DNA of 19,503 bases from Draconibacterium sp. (GCA_027011835.1 JALUZN010000408.1:1-19503), one strand, 5' to 3'; positions 6,902-15,485 are shown, counted from the stretch's first letter. The notes: generated by a model from the sequence alone, not told the origin. Translations and numbers: made by a program.

Positions 6902-8797
6902 ATGAAACGTATCATCTTTTCATTACTAATTGCGTGTGGCTTTGCAATTAGCAGTTATGCACAAAACAATGAGACCCTAATTACAATTGGGAATAAAAAA
7001 ATAAGCAAATCGGAATTTGAACGTATTTATAAAAAGAACAACTCGAACTTATACGACGATTCAGATAGAAAAACTCCTGAAGAGTATGTTGATTTGTTTA
7101 TAAATTTCAAATTAAAAGTGATGGAGGCCGAAAACCTGAAAATGGATACAAGCGCGGCCTTTATTAACGAATTAGCCGGCTACAGAAAAGAGTTGGCAGC
7201 TCCCTATTTGACCGATGTAAAGTACAACGAAAAGATGGTAAAAGAGTTGTATGACCGTATGAATAAGGAGGTGAATGCAAGCCATATTCTTATAACTGTT
7301 CCCAAAAATGCAACACCCGAGCAGGAAGAAGAGGCTCTTCAAAAAATTAAAAAAATACGAAAAGAGATTCTTGCCGGAAAAGATTTTAGCGAAGCTGCCG
7401 TTGAATATTCTAACGACCCGTCGGCAAAAAAGAACAAAGGAGTTTTGGGATATTTTACAGCGTTTCAAATGGTTGCTCCATTCGAAAATGCAGCATTTAC
7501 AACTCCTGTAGGGAAAATCTCCGAACCAGTCAGAACCTCGTACGGGTTTCATCTGATTAAAGTGAATGACATTCGGAAAAATCAGGGAGAGCTTTTAGTT
7601 GCACATATTATGAAAATGTTTCCCAAAAATATGTCGCCCGAAGTGAAGGCAAAAAAGAGAGCTGAAATTGATAAGATATATAAAAAATTATTGGATGGAG
7701 CTGATTTTGCCGAGTTAGCAAAAACCGAATCGGAAGATAAAAGGTCGGCAAAACAGGGAGGTAAAATGCCATGGTTTAAATCGGGGCAAATTATTAGAGA
7801 ATTTTCGGAACCTGCGTTTGCATTAAAAAACATAGGCGATTTTACAAAACCCATTGAAACAAAATTTGGTTTTCATATTATAAAAAAGCTCAACCAGCGA
7901 GGAGTGCCTCCGTTTGATAAAGCAAAAGCCGATATTGAAGCCCGGATTAAACGCGACCCGGCACGGAGCATTACCAGTAAAACAGCTTTTGTAAATAAAC
8001 TAAAAGACGAATACAATTACAGCGAAAACAGCGATGGAATTGCAATTTTAAAAAAGAAAAAAATTGGTGACCGTTTTGAAAATGTAGATTTTGAGTTGTT
8101 TACTCTTGACGGGAAAACGTATAAATTCGATAAACTCAGAGTTTTTGTTGCAAAACACAACATTAAATCCGGCACCTATTTTAACAGTTTTAATAACTGG
8201 GTAATTGACGAAATTACCAACCTCGAAAATTCGAAACTTGAGGAAAAATACCCCGAATTCAAATATATGATGCAGGAGTATCACGATGGTATTTTACTTT
8301 TCAATATATCGGAAGAGAAAATTTGGAACAAAGCCGTTGAAGATACGGTAGGTCTCGAAGAATTTTATGCAAAAGATAAAAAGCGCTACATGTGGAAAGA
8401 ACATTTTAAAGGCGAAATTTTAACCTGCAACGACTCTACAGTTCGCGAAGAGGCTGACAAATACTACTCGTCGGGGATGACAACCGAAGAAGTTAATCAG
8501 GTATTAAACGAAAAGAAAAAAGTATTTACGGTTACTTCCGGAATTTGGGAAGAAGGAAGCAACCCTATAATCGATTTTTATGTTTGGGGCAAAAGCAAAC
8601 CTGAAGATTTAAACGAAACACTAACATTTATCAGAGGAGAAAAACTGCCTCCGGAGCCTAAAACACTCGACGAGGCACGCGGTTTATATATCTCCGACTA
8701 TCAAAACGAATTGGAAAAAGAGTGGATAAAAGAGTTGCGTGAAAAATACCCGGTTAAAATCGATAAAAAGCTGTTAAAAACTGTAAAGGGTGTTTAA
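6902..8797 (+). CDS. Periplasmic peptidyl-prolyl isomerase with two parvulin domains
   Basis: This 631-residue protein has a Sec signal peptide (MKRIIFSLLI to SSYAQ, cleavage near residue 20), so it acts in the periplasm. Two parvulin (rotamase) domains follow a SurA-like helical N-region. Domain 1 covers about 122-222 (VNASHILITV, KNKGVLGYF, TSYGFHLIKV). Domain 2 covers about 230-333 (LLVAHIMKMF, KQGGKMPWF, TKFGFHIIKK). The remaining 300 residues are a lysine- and glutamate-rich C-terminal extension with no recognised domain. Its stop overlaps the next gene by 8 bp, and two more SurA-like genes follow. By family this is an outer-membrane protein folding chaperone or isomerase, in the style of SurA or PpiD. 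The domain calls are firm; client proteins are unknown. Confidence 0.92.
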   Translation: MKRIIFSLLIACGFAISSYAQNNETLITIGNKKISKSEFERIYKKNNSNLYDDSDRKTPEEYVDLFINFKLKVMEAENLKMDTSAAFINELAGYRKELAAPYLTDVKYNEKMVKELYDRMNKEVNASHILITVPKNATPEQEEEALQKIKKIRKEILAGKDFSEAAVEYSNDPSAKKNKGVLGYFTAFQMVAPFENAAFTTPVGKISEPVRTSYGFHLIKVNDIRKNQGELLVAHIMKMFPKNMSPEVKAKKRAEIDKIYKKLLDGADFAELAKTESEDKRSAKQGGKMPWFKSGQIIREFSEPAFALKNIGDFTKPIETKFGFHIIKKLNQRGVPPFDKAKADIEARIKRDPARSITSKTAFVNKLKDEYNYSENSDGIAILKKKKIGDRFENVDFELFTLDGKTYKFDKLRVFVAKHNIKSGTYFNSFNNWVIDEITNLENSKLEEKYPEFKYMMQEYHDGILLFNISEEKIWNKAVEDTVGLEEFYAKDKKRYMWKEHFKGEILTCNDSTVREEADKYYSSGMTTEEVNQVLNEKKKVFTVTSGIWEEGSNPIIDFYVWGKSKPEDLNETLTFIRGEKLPPEPKTLDEARGLYISDYQNELEKEWIKELREKYPVKIDKKLLKTVKGV

Positions 8798-9665
8798 AAA
8801 AGGCACAAAATATATTTTCGTTTTATTAGGAGTACTTTTGGTTTTCGGTTGTTCGAAACCGGTTCAATCCGATAAAGAAATTGTTGCTCAGGTTAGCGAT
8901 AAAAAGCTATATGCAAGCGATTTAGCCGAAATAATTCCAACCGACTTAGATGTTAACGATAGTATTGTAATGGCAAACGATTACATTACAAAGTGGGTAA
9001 AACACGAATTGCTTATTCAAAAAGCAAACGAAAATCTAACTCCCGAACAGAAAAATGTTACCCGCGAATTGGAAGAGTACCGGAACTCGCTTATTATTTA
9101 CAAATATAAAAACGAGTTAATTCGCCAGCGAATGGATACAACCGTTACGCAGAAACAAATTGAAGACTATTACAACTCGAATAAAGCAGCATTTAACTTA
9201 AACAAAAATATTGTTAAAGCAATTTTTGTAAAAACTCCAAACGAAGTAGCAAATCCCTCACTGCTAAAAAGTTTAATTGCCGATACAACAGAAGAGGGAC
9301 TAGCCGAACTAAAAGATTACTGCCTGCAATATGCCAAAGGATTCGATATTTTTATCGATAAATGGGTAAATTTTGAAACGGTAAAAAATAATATCCCTGA
9401 AAAAATAGATAATGACGCTCAATTTCTAACTCATAATAAACAGATTGAATTAAATGATTCAATTTATTATTATCTTGTCCGCATTCAGGATTATAAATTA
9501 AAAAACGAGCAAGCTCCTTTAGAATATGTTCAAGACAATATAAAAAAGCTTATACTAAACCAACGTAAAGTTGAGTTTCTAAAAGAGACAGAAAACAATA
9601 TTTATAAAGAAGGAATTAGAAAAAACAAGTTCACGATTAAAAACTTCGAACAGAATAACAGGTAA
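8790..9665 (+). CDS. SurA-like lipoprotein without parvulin domains
   Basis: The 291-residue product starts at a GTG inside the last codons of the preceding gene. That start yields a clean lipoprotein signal: MFKK, a hydrophobic stretch and the lipobox LVFGC with Cys21 followed by Ser, so the protein should be lipid-anchored. The mature part opens with VAQVSDKKLYASDLAE, like the start of SurA and PpiC N-domains, and continues as a largely helical, charged chain. The parvulin signature (HIL, GG-LG, GYHII) is absent. It most likely acts as a holdase-type chaperone working with the flanking isomerases, and it is often labelled a peptidyl-prolyl isomerase by homology. Coupling by 8-bp overlap upstream and a 3-bp gap downstream indicates one operon. 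Isomerase activity is doubtful. Confidence 0.85.
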   Translation: MFKKGTKYIFVLLGVLLVFGCSKPVQSDKEIVAQVSDKKLYASDLAEIIPTDLDVNDSIVMANDYITKWVKHELLIQKANENLTPEQKNVTRELEEYRNSLIIYKYKNELIRQRMDTTVTQKQIEDYYNSNKAAFNLNKNIVKAIFVKTPNEVANPSLLKSLIADTTEEGLAELKDYCLQYAKGFDIFIDKWVNFETVKNNIPEKIDNDAQFLTHNKQIELNDSIYYYLVRIQDYKLKNEQAPLEYVQDNIKKLILNQRKVEFLKETENNIYKEGIRKNKFTIKNFEQNNR

Positions 9666-9668
9666 ATA

Positions 9669-11030
9669 ATGAAACGAGAAATTAGGATTATTAAAACAGC
9701 AAGTATATTTTTTCTGGCATTACTTTTAGCCACACCGGGCTTTGCGCAAGACAAAGTAATTGACCAGATTGTTGCCGTGGTTGGAGGAAACACAATTTTA
9801 AAGTCGGAAATTGAACGGATGAACATCGACCAACTGGCACAGGGAATTACTTCGGAAGGCGATATGAAATGTGAGATTCTGGAGCAGTTTCTAATCGACA
9901 AACTATTGGTAGCCGAAGCCGAACACGATACATTAATTAACGTAACAGCAAGTCAGGTAAACCAACGAATGGACCAGCAAATGCAAATGTACATTTCGTA
10001 CATCGGTTCGGAAAAAGCCGTTGAGGAATACTTTAAAAAGCCAATTGTTACCATAAAAGCAGAGATGCAGGAGGGAATTCGAAATCAATTGCTAAGTCAG
10101 CAAATGAAACAGAAGATTGTTGAAGATGTAAAAGTTACTCCTGCCGAAGTTCGGCACCATTTTAAAGAATTATCGGAAGACGAAATTCCCACCGTTCCCA
10201 CACAATACGAATATGCACAAATTACATTACAGCCAAAAGTAACGCTAGAAGAAAAAAACCGGGTAAAAGCACGGCTGCGCGAATTAAAGAAAAGAATAGA
10301 AGACGGGGCAAGTTTTGCAACAATGGCTGTTCTTTACTCCGAAGGCCCGTCGGCAAAAGACGGTGGTGTTATAGGTTACCTTGGGCGCGGACAATTAGAT
10401 CCTGCCTATGCAGCAGTGGCATACAACCTAAAACCCGGCAAGGTTTCGAACGTAGTTAAAAGTGCGTTCGGATATCATATTATTCAACTTGTCGATAAAA
10501 AAGGAGAAAAAGTAAATACACGCCACATTTTAATAAAACCTAAAATTTCGGTTGAAGCAAAAGAGGAGGCATACAATCGTTTAGACAGTCTGGCAAATTT
10601 AATACGGAAAGATGAAATTACATTCGAACAGGCTGCTATGATGTTTTCGTACGACAAAAACACGCGCAACAACGGTGGAATAGCTATCAACCCGAAAACA
10701 ATGTCGTCGAAATTCTCGATTGAAGAACTCGATGGCGACGTAAGTAAAATCTTAACGTCGATGAATGTGAATGAAATTTCAAAACCATTCGAAACAAAAA
10801 CCATAGAAAACCAACAGACAGTTTTTAAAATTGTTAAGCTGCTTAAGAAAATAGATGCACACAAAGCGAACCTGCAAAACGATTATCAAAAGCTGGCTGA
10901 TATGTATCTGGCAAAAAAGAAAGAACAAGTTTTACAAGACTGGATATCAAAACGCCAGTCGGACACCTACATCAGGATTGACCCGACTTATGCCAACTGT
11001 AATTTTAAGTTTAAACACTGGATTAAATAG
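9669..11030 (+). CDS. surA: SurA-type periplasmic chaperone / peptidyl-prolyl isomerase
   Basis: This 453-residue protein has a signal peptide (hydrophobic run FFLALLLATPGFAQ, cleavage near 26). The SurA N-domain follows (IVAVVGGNTILKSEIE, FLIDKLLVAEAE, with a motif similar to the E. coli VNxxVI opening). Parvulin domain 1 lies at about 178-277 (YAQITLQP, KDGGVIGYLGRGQLDPAY, SAFGYHIIQL). Parvulin domain 2 lies at about 282-392 (NTRHILIKP, NNGGIAINP) and is more degenerate. The E. coli SurA domain order is preserved and the length is close to its 428 residues. By family it escorts outer-membrane proteins to the BAM complex. It starts 3 bp after the lipoprotein gene, so the two are translationally coupled. 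Confidence 0.93.
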   Translation: MKREIRIIKTASIFFLALLLATPGFAQDKVIDQIVAVVGGNTILKSEIERMNIDQLAQGITSEGDMKCEILEQFLIDKLLVAEAEHDTLINVTASQVNQRMDQQMQMYISYIGSEKAVEEYFKKPIVTIKAEMQEGIRNQLLSQQMKQKIVEDVKVTPAEVRHHFKELSEDEIPTVPTQYEYAQITLQPKVTLEEKNRVKARLRELKKRIEDGASFATMAVLYSEGPSAKDGGVIGYLGRGQLDPAYAAVAYNLKPGKVSNVVKSAFGYHIIQLVDKKGEKVNTRHILIKPKISVEAKEEAYNRLDSLANLIRKDEITFEQAAMMFSYDKNTRNNGGIAINPKTMSSKFSIEELDGDVSKILTSMNVNEISKPFETKTIENQQTVFKIVKLLKKIDAHKANLQNDYQKLADMYLAKKKEQVLQDWISKRQSDTYIRIDPTYANCNFKFKHWIK

Positions 11031-11072
11031 AAAGAGTTAAGCTGATTTTTTTAATAAAAGGAAGAATTGAAT

Positions 11073-12035
11073 ATGAATTTTAAAAACGACGTTGAAGCAC
11101 TCGATGCATTGCGCAATAAATTCGATGAGTTAACAAAAGAGATAGGTAAAGTAATTTATGGGCAGGACGAAGTAATCACACAGGTTTTAATTTCATTATT
11201 TAGTCGTGGTCACGTTCTGTTAATTGGCGTGCCGGGACTGGCAAAAACCCTGTTGGTAACCACCATTGCCGAAATTCTCGGACTGAAATACAACCGTATT
11301 CAGTTTACACCCGATTTAATGCCTTCCGATATAATTGGCACCGAAATTCTCGACAACGAACGAAACTTTAAATTCATTCAGGGGCCGCTCTTCGCCAACA
11401 TTATTTTGGCAGACGAAATAAATCGTACACCGCCAAAAACGCAATCGGCACTACTCGAAGCCATGCAAGAGAAATCGGTTACTGCTGCCGGCCAGCATTT
11501 CGAACTCGACAAACCATTTTTTGTTCTGGCAACGCAAAACCCTATTGAACAGGAAGGAACTTACCCACTACCCGAAGCTCAACTCGACCGGTTTATGTTC
11601 TCCGTATGGCTCGATTATCCGAAATACGAAGATGAAATTACCATTGTAAAAAACACAACATCGACTTTAGATGTCGATTTAAAACCCATTATAACCGGAA
11701 AAGAGATTCGGTACTACCAAGAATTGATTCGGAAAATTCCAATTAACGACAACGTATTAAAATATGCTGTTGAACTGGCTGCAAAAACACGCCCGAATAC
11801 TGAAAAAGCAGCAGAAATTTCCAATAAATTTCTAAAATGGGGTGCAGGTCCGCGTGCCTCGCAATATTTGGTTTTAGGGGCAAAAACACACGCAGCTTTA
11901 CACGGAAAATATTCGCCCGACATAGAAGATGTAAAAGCAATAGCACCTTCTATTTTGCGCCACCGTATTATTAAAAACTACAAAGCCGAAGCCGAAAATA
12001 TTTCGGTTGACGATATTATTAACAAACTGCTTTAA
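11073..12035 (+). CDS. MoxR-family AAA+ ATPase
   Basis: This is a 320-residue MoxR ATPase, a cytosolic AAA+ chaperone of the type that helps mature or regulate envelope and metalloenzyme partners. Walker A is GVPGLAKT at about 52-59, Walker B IILADEIN at about 110-117, sensor 1 is in FVLATQNPIEQEGTYPLPEAQLDRF, cited here as LATQNP and EAQLDRF, and sensor 2 is GPRASQ. I chose the ATG at 11073 over the in-frame TTG two codons upstream because AAAGGAAG at about 11057-11064 is well spaced for the ATG. MoxR genes usually precede a DUF58 and von Willebrand-type gene set, but here an OstA-like gene follows with a 1-base overlap (TAATG). Family is certain; the partner is unknown. Confidence 0.95.
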   Translation: MNFKNDVEALDALRNKFDELTKEIGKVIYGQDEVITQVLISLFSRGHVLLIGVPGLAKTLLVTTIAEILGLKYNRIQFTPDLMPSDIIGTEILDNERNFKFIQGPLFANIILADEINRTPPKTQSALLEAMQEKSVTAAGQHFELDKPFFVLATQNPIEQEGTYPLPEAQLDRFMFSVWLDYPKYEDEITIVKNTTSTLDVDLKPIITGKEIRYYQELIRKIPINDNVLKYAVELAAKTRPNTEKAAEISNKFLKWGAGPRASQYLVLGAKTHAALHGKYSPDIEDVKAIAPSILRHRIIKNYKAEAENISVDDIINKLL

Positions 12036-13633
12036 TGTTTCCGCTATTTGCAAATAGAACTGTAAAACTCTCTCCCACTCTTTCGACATTCTTATTTTTG
12101 GCGTTTGTATTTATTTCGTCAGTTGCTTTTTCTCAGGAGAAAAAAAAGGTAGAAATACTTTACTCGGGTTATGGCGAATCGGTGGACGGGAGAGGCACAA
12201 ATGTTCAACGACTTGTCGACAGTGTTTACATTCGCCATAAAGATATTTTAATGTGGTGCGACACTGCTTACCTCTACTCGGGAACCAACAAAGTTGATGC
12301 TTACGGCCATGTTCACATCAAACAGGGCGACACACTCGACTTATATGCAGCCAATATTCTTTACAACGGCGATATTAGCTTTGCACGCGCCTGGGGAAAC
12401 GTGGTTTTACGAAACAAAACAACACACCTCTATTCCGATACAATTGATTACGATTTAGATAAAAACATAAGCTATTACAACTGTTACGGTAAAATTGTTG
12501 ACAGCACAACCACCCTCACAAGTAAAATCGGGAAATACTACATGGATGACGATATTATCGACTTTTATATCGACGTTAAAGGAACAAATAAAAAGTTCAC
12601 TCTCGAAAACGATACCTTAAAATACAATACGGTAACCGGAAAAATGTTTGTTGAAGGTCCCACAATAATTCGCGATTCGGCTAATACACTATTTACTAAA
12701 TTTGGTTGGTACGACTCGAACACCGGCGAAGTAGAATTACAGCGAAAAGCAATTATTTATAATAACACACAAAAAATAGAGGCCAAATATATTCGATACG
12801 ATAAAATTACCGGAAGAGGAAAAGCACGAGGGTCGGTGCGAATTGAAGACACAAAAAATCGCTCGATTATTACAGGAAACAAAGCAAAATTCAATAAAAT
12901 AACCGAAAAAGCAATGGTAACCGATTCGGCTGTTTATATCACGTACACCAGTTCCGACACGCTCTTTTTACATGCCGATACGCTGCGCACTTCGCCCGAC
13001 ACAATTGAGGACGAAAAGATAATCTCTGCCTATTATGGCGTTCGTTTTTTCCGTACCGATATGCAGGGAATTTGCGATTCGATGGTCTATTTTACAAAAG
13101 ACTCGGTAATTCAACTCTATCAAAACCCTGTAATATGGTCGGAGAACCACCAACTTTCAGCCGATTTAATTGAGATGCAACAGCATGCTGATGGCCCCGA
13201 TGAACTCCATATGACAAAAAACAGTTTTATCATTTCGAAACAAGACACCGGGCAGTTCGACCAAATAAAAGGGAAAGAAATGGTGGGCTACATTGTTAAC
13301 AGGGAGCTCACAAAAATTGATGTAAACGGTAACGGACAAACACTGTATTATGCACGCGACAAAGACGAAATTATTGGATTAAACAAAGCCGAAAGCAGCA
13401 AAATATCAATCCGTTTTAAAGAGGGTAAAATTCATAAAATCTATTTTATTAAAGCACCCGAAGGCGAGCTAAAACCGCTCGATAAAGTTTCCCAATCCGA
13501 CAAAGAGCTAAAAGATTTCGACTGGATGGTACGAAAACGCCCCTTCTCGAAATACGATATTTTTCGAAAAGAAGATTTAGTTCCGACTGAAAGAATAGCC
13601 AGCCCCAAAAAAGAGAAAGAAGATTTAAGGTAA
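12035..13633 (+). CDS. OstA/LptA-like periplasmic protein
   Basis: The 532-residue product has a signal peptide (hydrophobic segment STFLFLAFVFISSVAFSQ, cleavage near residue 34). The mature chain repeats the OstA/LptA beta-jellyroll pattern: runs such as DILMWCDTAYLY, NKVDAYGHVHIKQGDTL, ARAWGNVVLRNKTT, EVELQRKAIIYNN and GRGKARGSVRIED, spaced about 20-40 residues apart. In proteobacteria such domains form the lipopolysaccharide bridge between inner and outer membrane. Bacteroidota carry long OstA-like proteins with several such segments. The start ATG overlaps the moxR stop by one base. Clustering with surA-type genes supports an outer-membrane assembly role. The C-terminal 60 residues are charged and probably flexible. 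Confidence is high for the family and moderate for function in LPS transport. Confidence 0.88.
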   Translation: MFPLFANRTVKLSPTLSTFLFLAFVFISSVAFSQEKKKVEILYSGYGESVDGRGTNVQRLVDSVYIRHKDILMWCDTAYLYSGTNKVDAYGHVHIKQGDTLDLYAANILYNGDISFARAWGNVVLRNKTTHLYSDTIDYDLDKNISYYNCYGKIVDSTTTLTSKIGKYYMDDDIIDFYIDVKGTNKKFTLENDTLKYNTVTGKMFVEGPTIIRDSANTLFTKFGWYDSNTGEVELQRKAIIYNNTQKIEAKYIRYDKITGRGKARGSVRIEDTKNRSIITGNKAKFNKITEKAMVTDSAVYITYTSSDTLFLHADTLRTSPDTIEDEKIISAYYGVRFFRTDMQGICDSMVYFTKDSVIQLYQNPVIWSENHQLSADLIEMQQHADGPDELHMTKNSFIISKQDTGQFDQIKGKEMVGYIVNRELTKIDVNGNGQTLYYARDKDEIIGLNKAESSKISIRFKEGKIHKIYFIKAPEGELKPLDKVSQSDKELKDFDWMVRKRPFSKYDIFRKEDLVPTERIASPKKEKEDLR

Positions 13634-13772
13634 ACTTGTATCCCTAATCCCAAAGTTTTTAAAAACACAACGTTACTTTATTACCTCAATTTAAATTATT
13701 CGAATAAAAAAGCGGTTATAATTTTCATTTTAAAAATAATTTTTGATATTTGCATCAAATCGTAAGTAAATA
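13634..13772. other. Gap upstream of the leucine operon leader
   Basis: These 139 AT-rich bases separate ostA-like from the leader ORF. They contain a perfect 12-bp palindrome, TTATTCGAATAA, at 13696-13707, about 38 bases before a weak -7 element. No strong terminator for the upstream operon is visible; the only self-complementary stretch near 13660 is AT-only. Confidence 0.5.
13745..13752 (+). promoter_or_regulatory. Candidate -7 element of the leu operon
   Basis: GATATTTG differs from the consensus TAnnTTTG at its first base. It would start transcription near 13760, about 13 bases before the leader ATG, which is the right geometry for an attenuator transcript. No -33 TTTG is obvious, so the element is tentative. 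Confidence 0.4.
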
Positions 13773-13844
13773 ATGAGAAACAATATCAACATAAGTATTC
13801 TAAACCTAATTATTGGTGTTATTCTTCTGGCGTTGAAGAAGTGA
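13773..13844 (+). CDS. Branched-chain amino-acid operon leader peptide (23 residues)
   Basis: A short frame runs ATG to TGA and encodes 23 residues starting MRNNINIS, with the core ILNLIIGVILLAL and ending KK. Six residues are Ile, five Leu and one Val, so 12 of 23 codons read branched-chain amino-acid tRNAs, clustered in codons 9-21. It stands in front of leuA and directly before a terminator and an alternative hairpin, which is the arrangement of leu and ilv leader peptides in proteobacteria. The stop codon overlaps the first arm of the antiterminator. A peptide this hydrophobic could also be a membrane microprotein, but the downstream RNA structures favour an attenuation leader. Confidence 0.8.
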   Translation: MRNNINISILNLIIGVILLALKK

Positions 13845-13888
13845 GAATGGTATGTTGAAAAATAATATTTAAAATTAAAGCCATTCTC
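13843..13888 (+). promoter_or_regulatory. Antiterminator (GAGAATGG pairing with CCATTCTC)
   Basis: GAGAATGG at 13843-13850 is perfectly complementary to CCATTCTC at 13881-13888. The latter is also the 5' arm of the terminator, so only one of the two hairpins can form. A ribosome paused on the Ile/Leu codons leaves 13843-13850 free and the antiterminator forms. A ribosome at the TGA (13842-13844) covers it and the terminator forms. In addition ATTCT (13821-13825) can pair with AGAAT (13844-13848), a weak candidate for the protector hairpin. Pairings were seen by eye; no energies were computed. Confidence 0.75.
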
Positions 13889-13912
13889 GAATTAAGAGAG
13901 TGGCTTTTTTTT
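13877..13912 (+). terminator. Rho-independent attenuator terminator
   Basis: The arms AAAGCCATTCTC (13877-13888) and GAGAGTGGCTTT (13896-13907) form a 12-bp stem with one G-U pair around a 7-base loop, GAATTAA. A run of eight T (13905-13912) follows. This is a textbook intrinsic terminator located 53 bases before the leuA ATG, so it can only act by cutting off the leu operon or its leader. Confidence 0.9.
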
Positions 13913-13964
13913 GATTAAATATTTATCACAAAAAATTAAAAATAAAAACTTAATAACAAATAAG

Positions 13965-15470
13965 ATGAGCGACAGACTTTACATTTTCGACACAACCTTA
14001 CGCGATGGCGAACAAGTTCCGGGTTGTCAATTAAACACAGTAGAAAAGATTGAAGTTGCAAAAACGCTGCAAGAATTGGGAGTTGACGTAATTGAAGCCG
14101 GCTTCCCCATTTCGAGCCCCGGCGATTTCGAATCGGTAGTAGAACTTTCGAAAGCGGTTACCTGGCCAACCATTTGTGCCCTTACCCGCGCAGTTGAAAA
14201 AGATATTGATGTAGCCGCTGAGTCGCTAAAATATGCAAAAAAAGGGCGTATTCACACCGGAATAGGAACGTCCGATTTTCATATTTACCATAAATTAAAC
14301 TCAAACCCCGATGCCATTATCGAGCGTGCTGTGGCTGCCGTAAAATATGCAAAAAAATATGTCGAGGATGTGGAGTTTTATGCCGAAGATGCCGGACGTA
14401 CCGACAATGTTTATTTGGCAAAAGTAATTGAAGCAGTAATAAAAGCAGGTGCAACTGTTGTAAATATTCCCGACACAACAGGGTACACTCTTCCGAACGA
14501 ATTTGGAGAGAAAATTAAATTCCTTACCGAGAACGTAAAAGGAATTCACAACGCAATTATTTCAACACATTGCCACAACGACCTTGGAATGGCTACTGCA
14601 AATACCGTTTCAGGAATTATGAATGGTGCCCGTCAGGCCGAAGTTACCATTAACGGAATTGGCGAACGCGCGGGAAATACCTCGCTCGAAGAGGTGGTAA
14701 TGATTCTGAAAAGTCGCTACAAAACATTAAATATTGAAACCGGAATTAATACGAAAAAAATATATGGAGCCAGCCGTTTGGTTTCAACTCTTATGAATAT
14801 GCCGGTTCAACCCAACAAAGCAGTTGTTGGGCGAAACGCCTTTGCACACTCGTCAGGAATTCATCAGGACGGTGTATTAAAAAACCGCGAAAACTACGAA
14901 ATAATGGACCCGAGCGATGTAGGAATAAACGAGTCGGCAATTCTGTTAACTGCCCGAAGTGGCCGCGCAGCATTGAAGCACCGTTTAGAACTTCTTGGAT
15001 TCGAATTCAGCAAAGAAAAATTAAACGAGATTTACGAAGAATTCCTGCTTCTTGCCGATAAGAAAAAAGATATCCGCGACGACGATATCGCTCTTTTAGT
15101 TGGCGATGCAACCCGCAAAGAACGACGCATAAAATTAAGCTACCTGCAAGTGGTTACCGGTAAAGATTTAAAACCAATGGCAAACGTTACACTCGACATT
15201 GCAGGCGAAAAATTCACTGCAACATCGTCGGGAAACGGACCGGTTGACGCTGCAATTAAGGCGGTAAAACAAATTATTCATCGACAAATTGTTATCGAAG
15301 AATTTTTAGTGCAGGCAATTACCCGCGGCAGCGACGACATTGGAAAAGTACATATGCAAATAGAGTATAATAAAAATATCTTTCACGGATTTGGCGCTCA
15401 TACCGATATTATTACTGCCTCGGTTGAAGCCTATTTAGATGCTATTAACAAACTTCCGGTTACGAAATAG
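13965..15470 (+). CDS. leuA: 2-isopropylmalate synthase
   Basis: LeuA condenses acetyl-CoA with 2-oxoisovalerate, the first step of leucine synthesis. I place the start at the ATG of MSDRLYIFDTTLRDGEQ (501 residues). An in-frame TTG at 13911 lies inside the terminator T-run and is not credible. The TIM barrel carries R13-D14 in TTLRDGEQ, the metal ligands in HCHND (202-206), HTGIGTSDFH (97-106) and GERAGN (233-238). The C-terminal LeuA allosteric dimer domain begins near 380, with SGNGPVDAA and FHGFGAHTDI, which suggests leucine feedback inhibition. E. coli LeuA has 523 residues. It is the first structural gene after the attenuator, and leuC follows after 84 bp. Confidence 0.96.
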   Translation: MSDRLYIFDTTLRDGEQVPGCQLNTVEKIEVAKTLQELGVDVIEAGFPISSPGDFESVVELSKAVTWPTICALTRAVEKDIDVAAESLKYAKKGRIHTGIGTSDFHIYHKLNSNPDAIIERAVAAVKYAKKYVEDVEFYAEDAGRTDNVYLAKVIEAVIKAGATVVNIPDTTGYTLPNEFGEKIKFLTENVKGIHNAIISTHCHNDLGMATANTVSGIMNGARQAEVTINGIGERAGNTSLEEVVMILKSRYKTLNIETGINTKKIYGASRLVSTLMNMPVQPNKAVVGRNAFAHSSGIHQDGVLKNRENYEIMDPSDVGINESAILLTARSGRAALKHRLELLGFEFSKEKLNEIYEEFLLLADKKKDIRDDDIALLVGDATRKERRIKLSYLQVVTGKDLKPMANVTLDIAGEKFTATSSGNGPVDAAIKAVKQIIHRQIVIEEFLVQAITRGSDDIGKVHMQIEYNKNIFHGFGAHTDIITASVEAYLDAINKLPVTK

Positions 15471-15485
15471 TTCGGAATTCAACAA

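Noticed and set aside
11067..11072. TTG start for MoxR two codons upstream
   Set aside because: The purine-rich AAAGGAAG sequence would be too close to this codon and suits the ATG at 11073 better.
13911..13964. Longer LeuA starting at the in-frame TTG at 13911
   Set aside because: The TTG is in the T-run of the attenuator terminator, and the added 18 residues are lysine- and asparagine-rich with no LeuA similarity. The ATG at 13965 gives the normal N-terminus.
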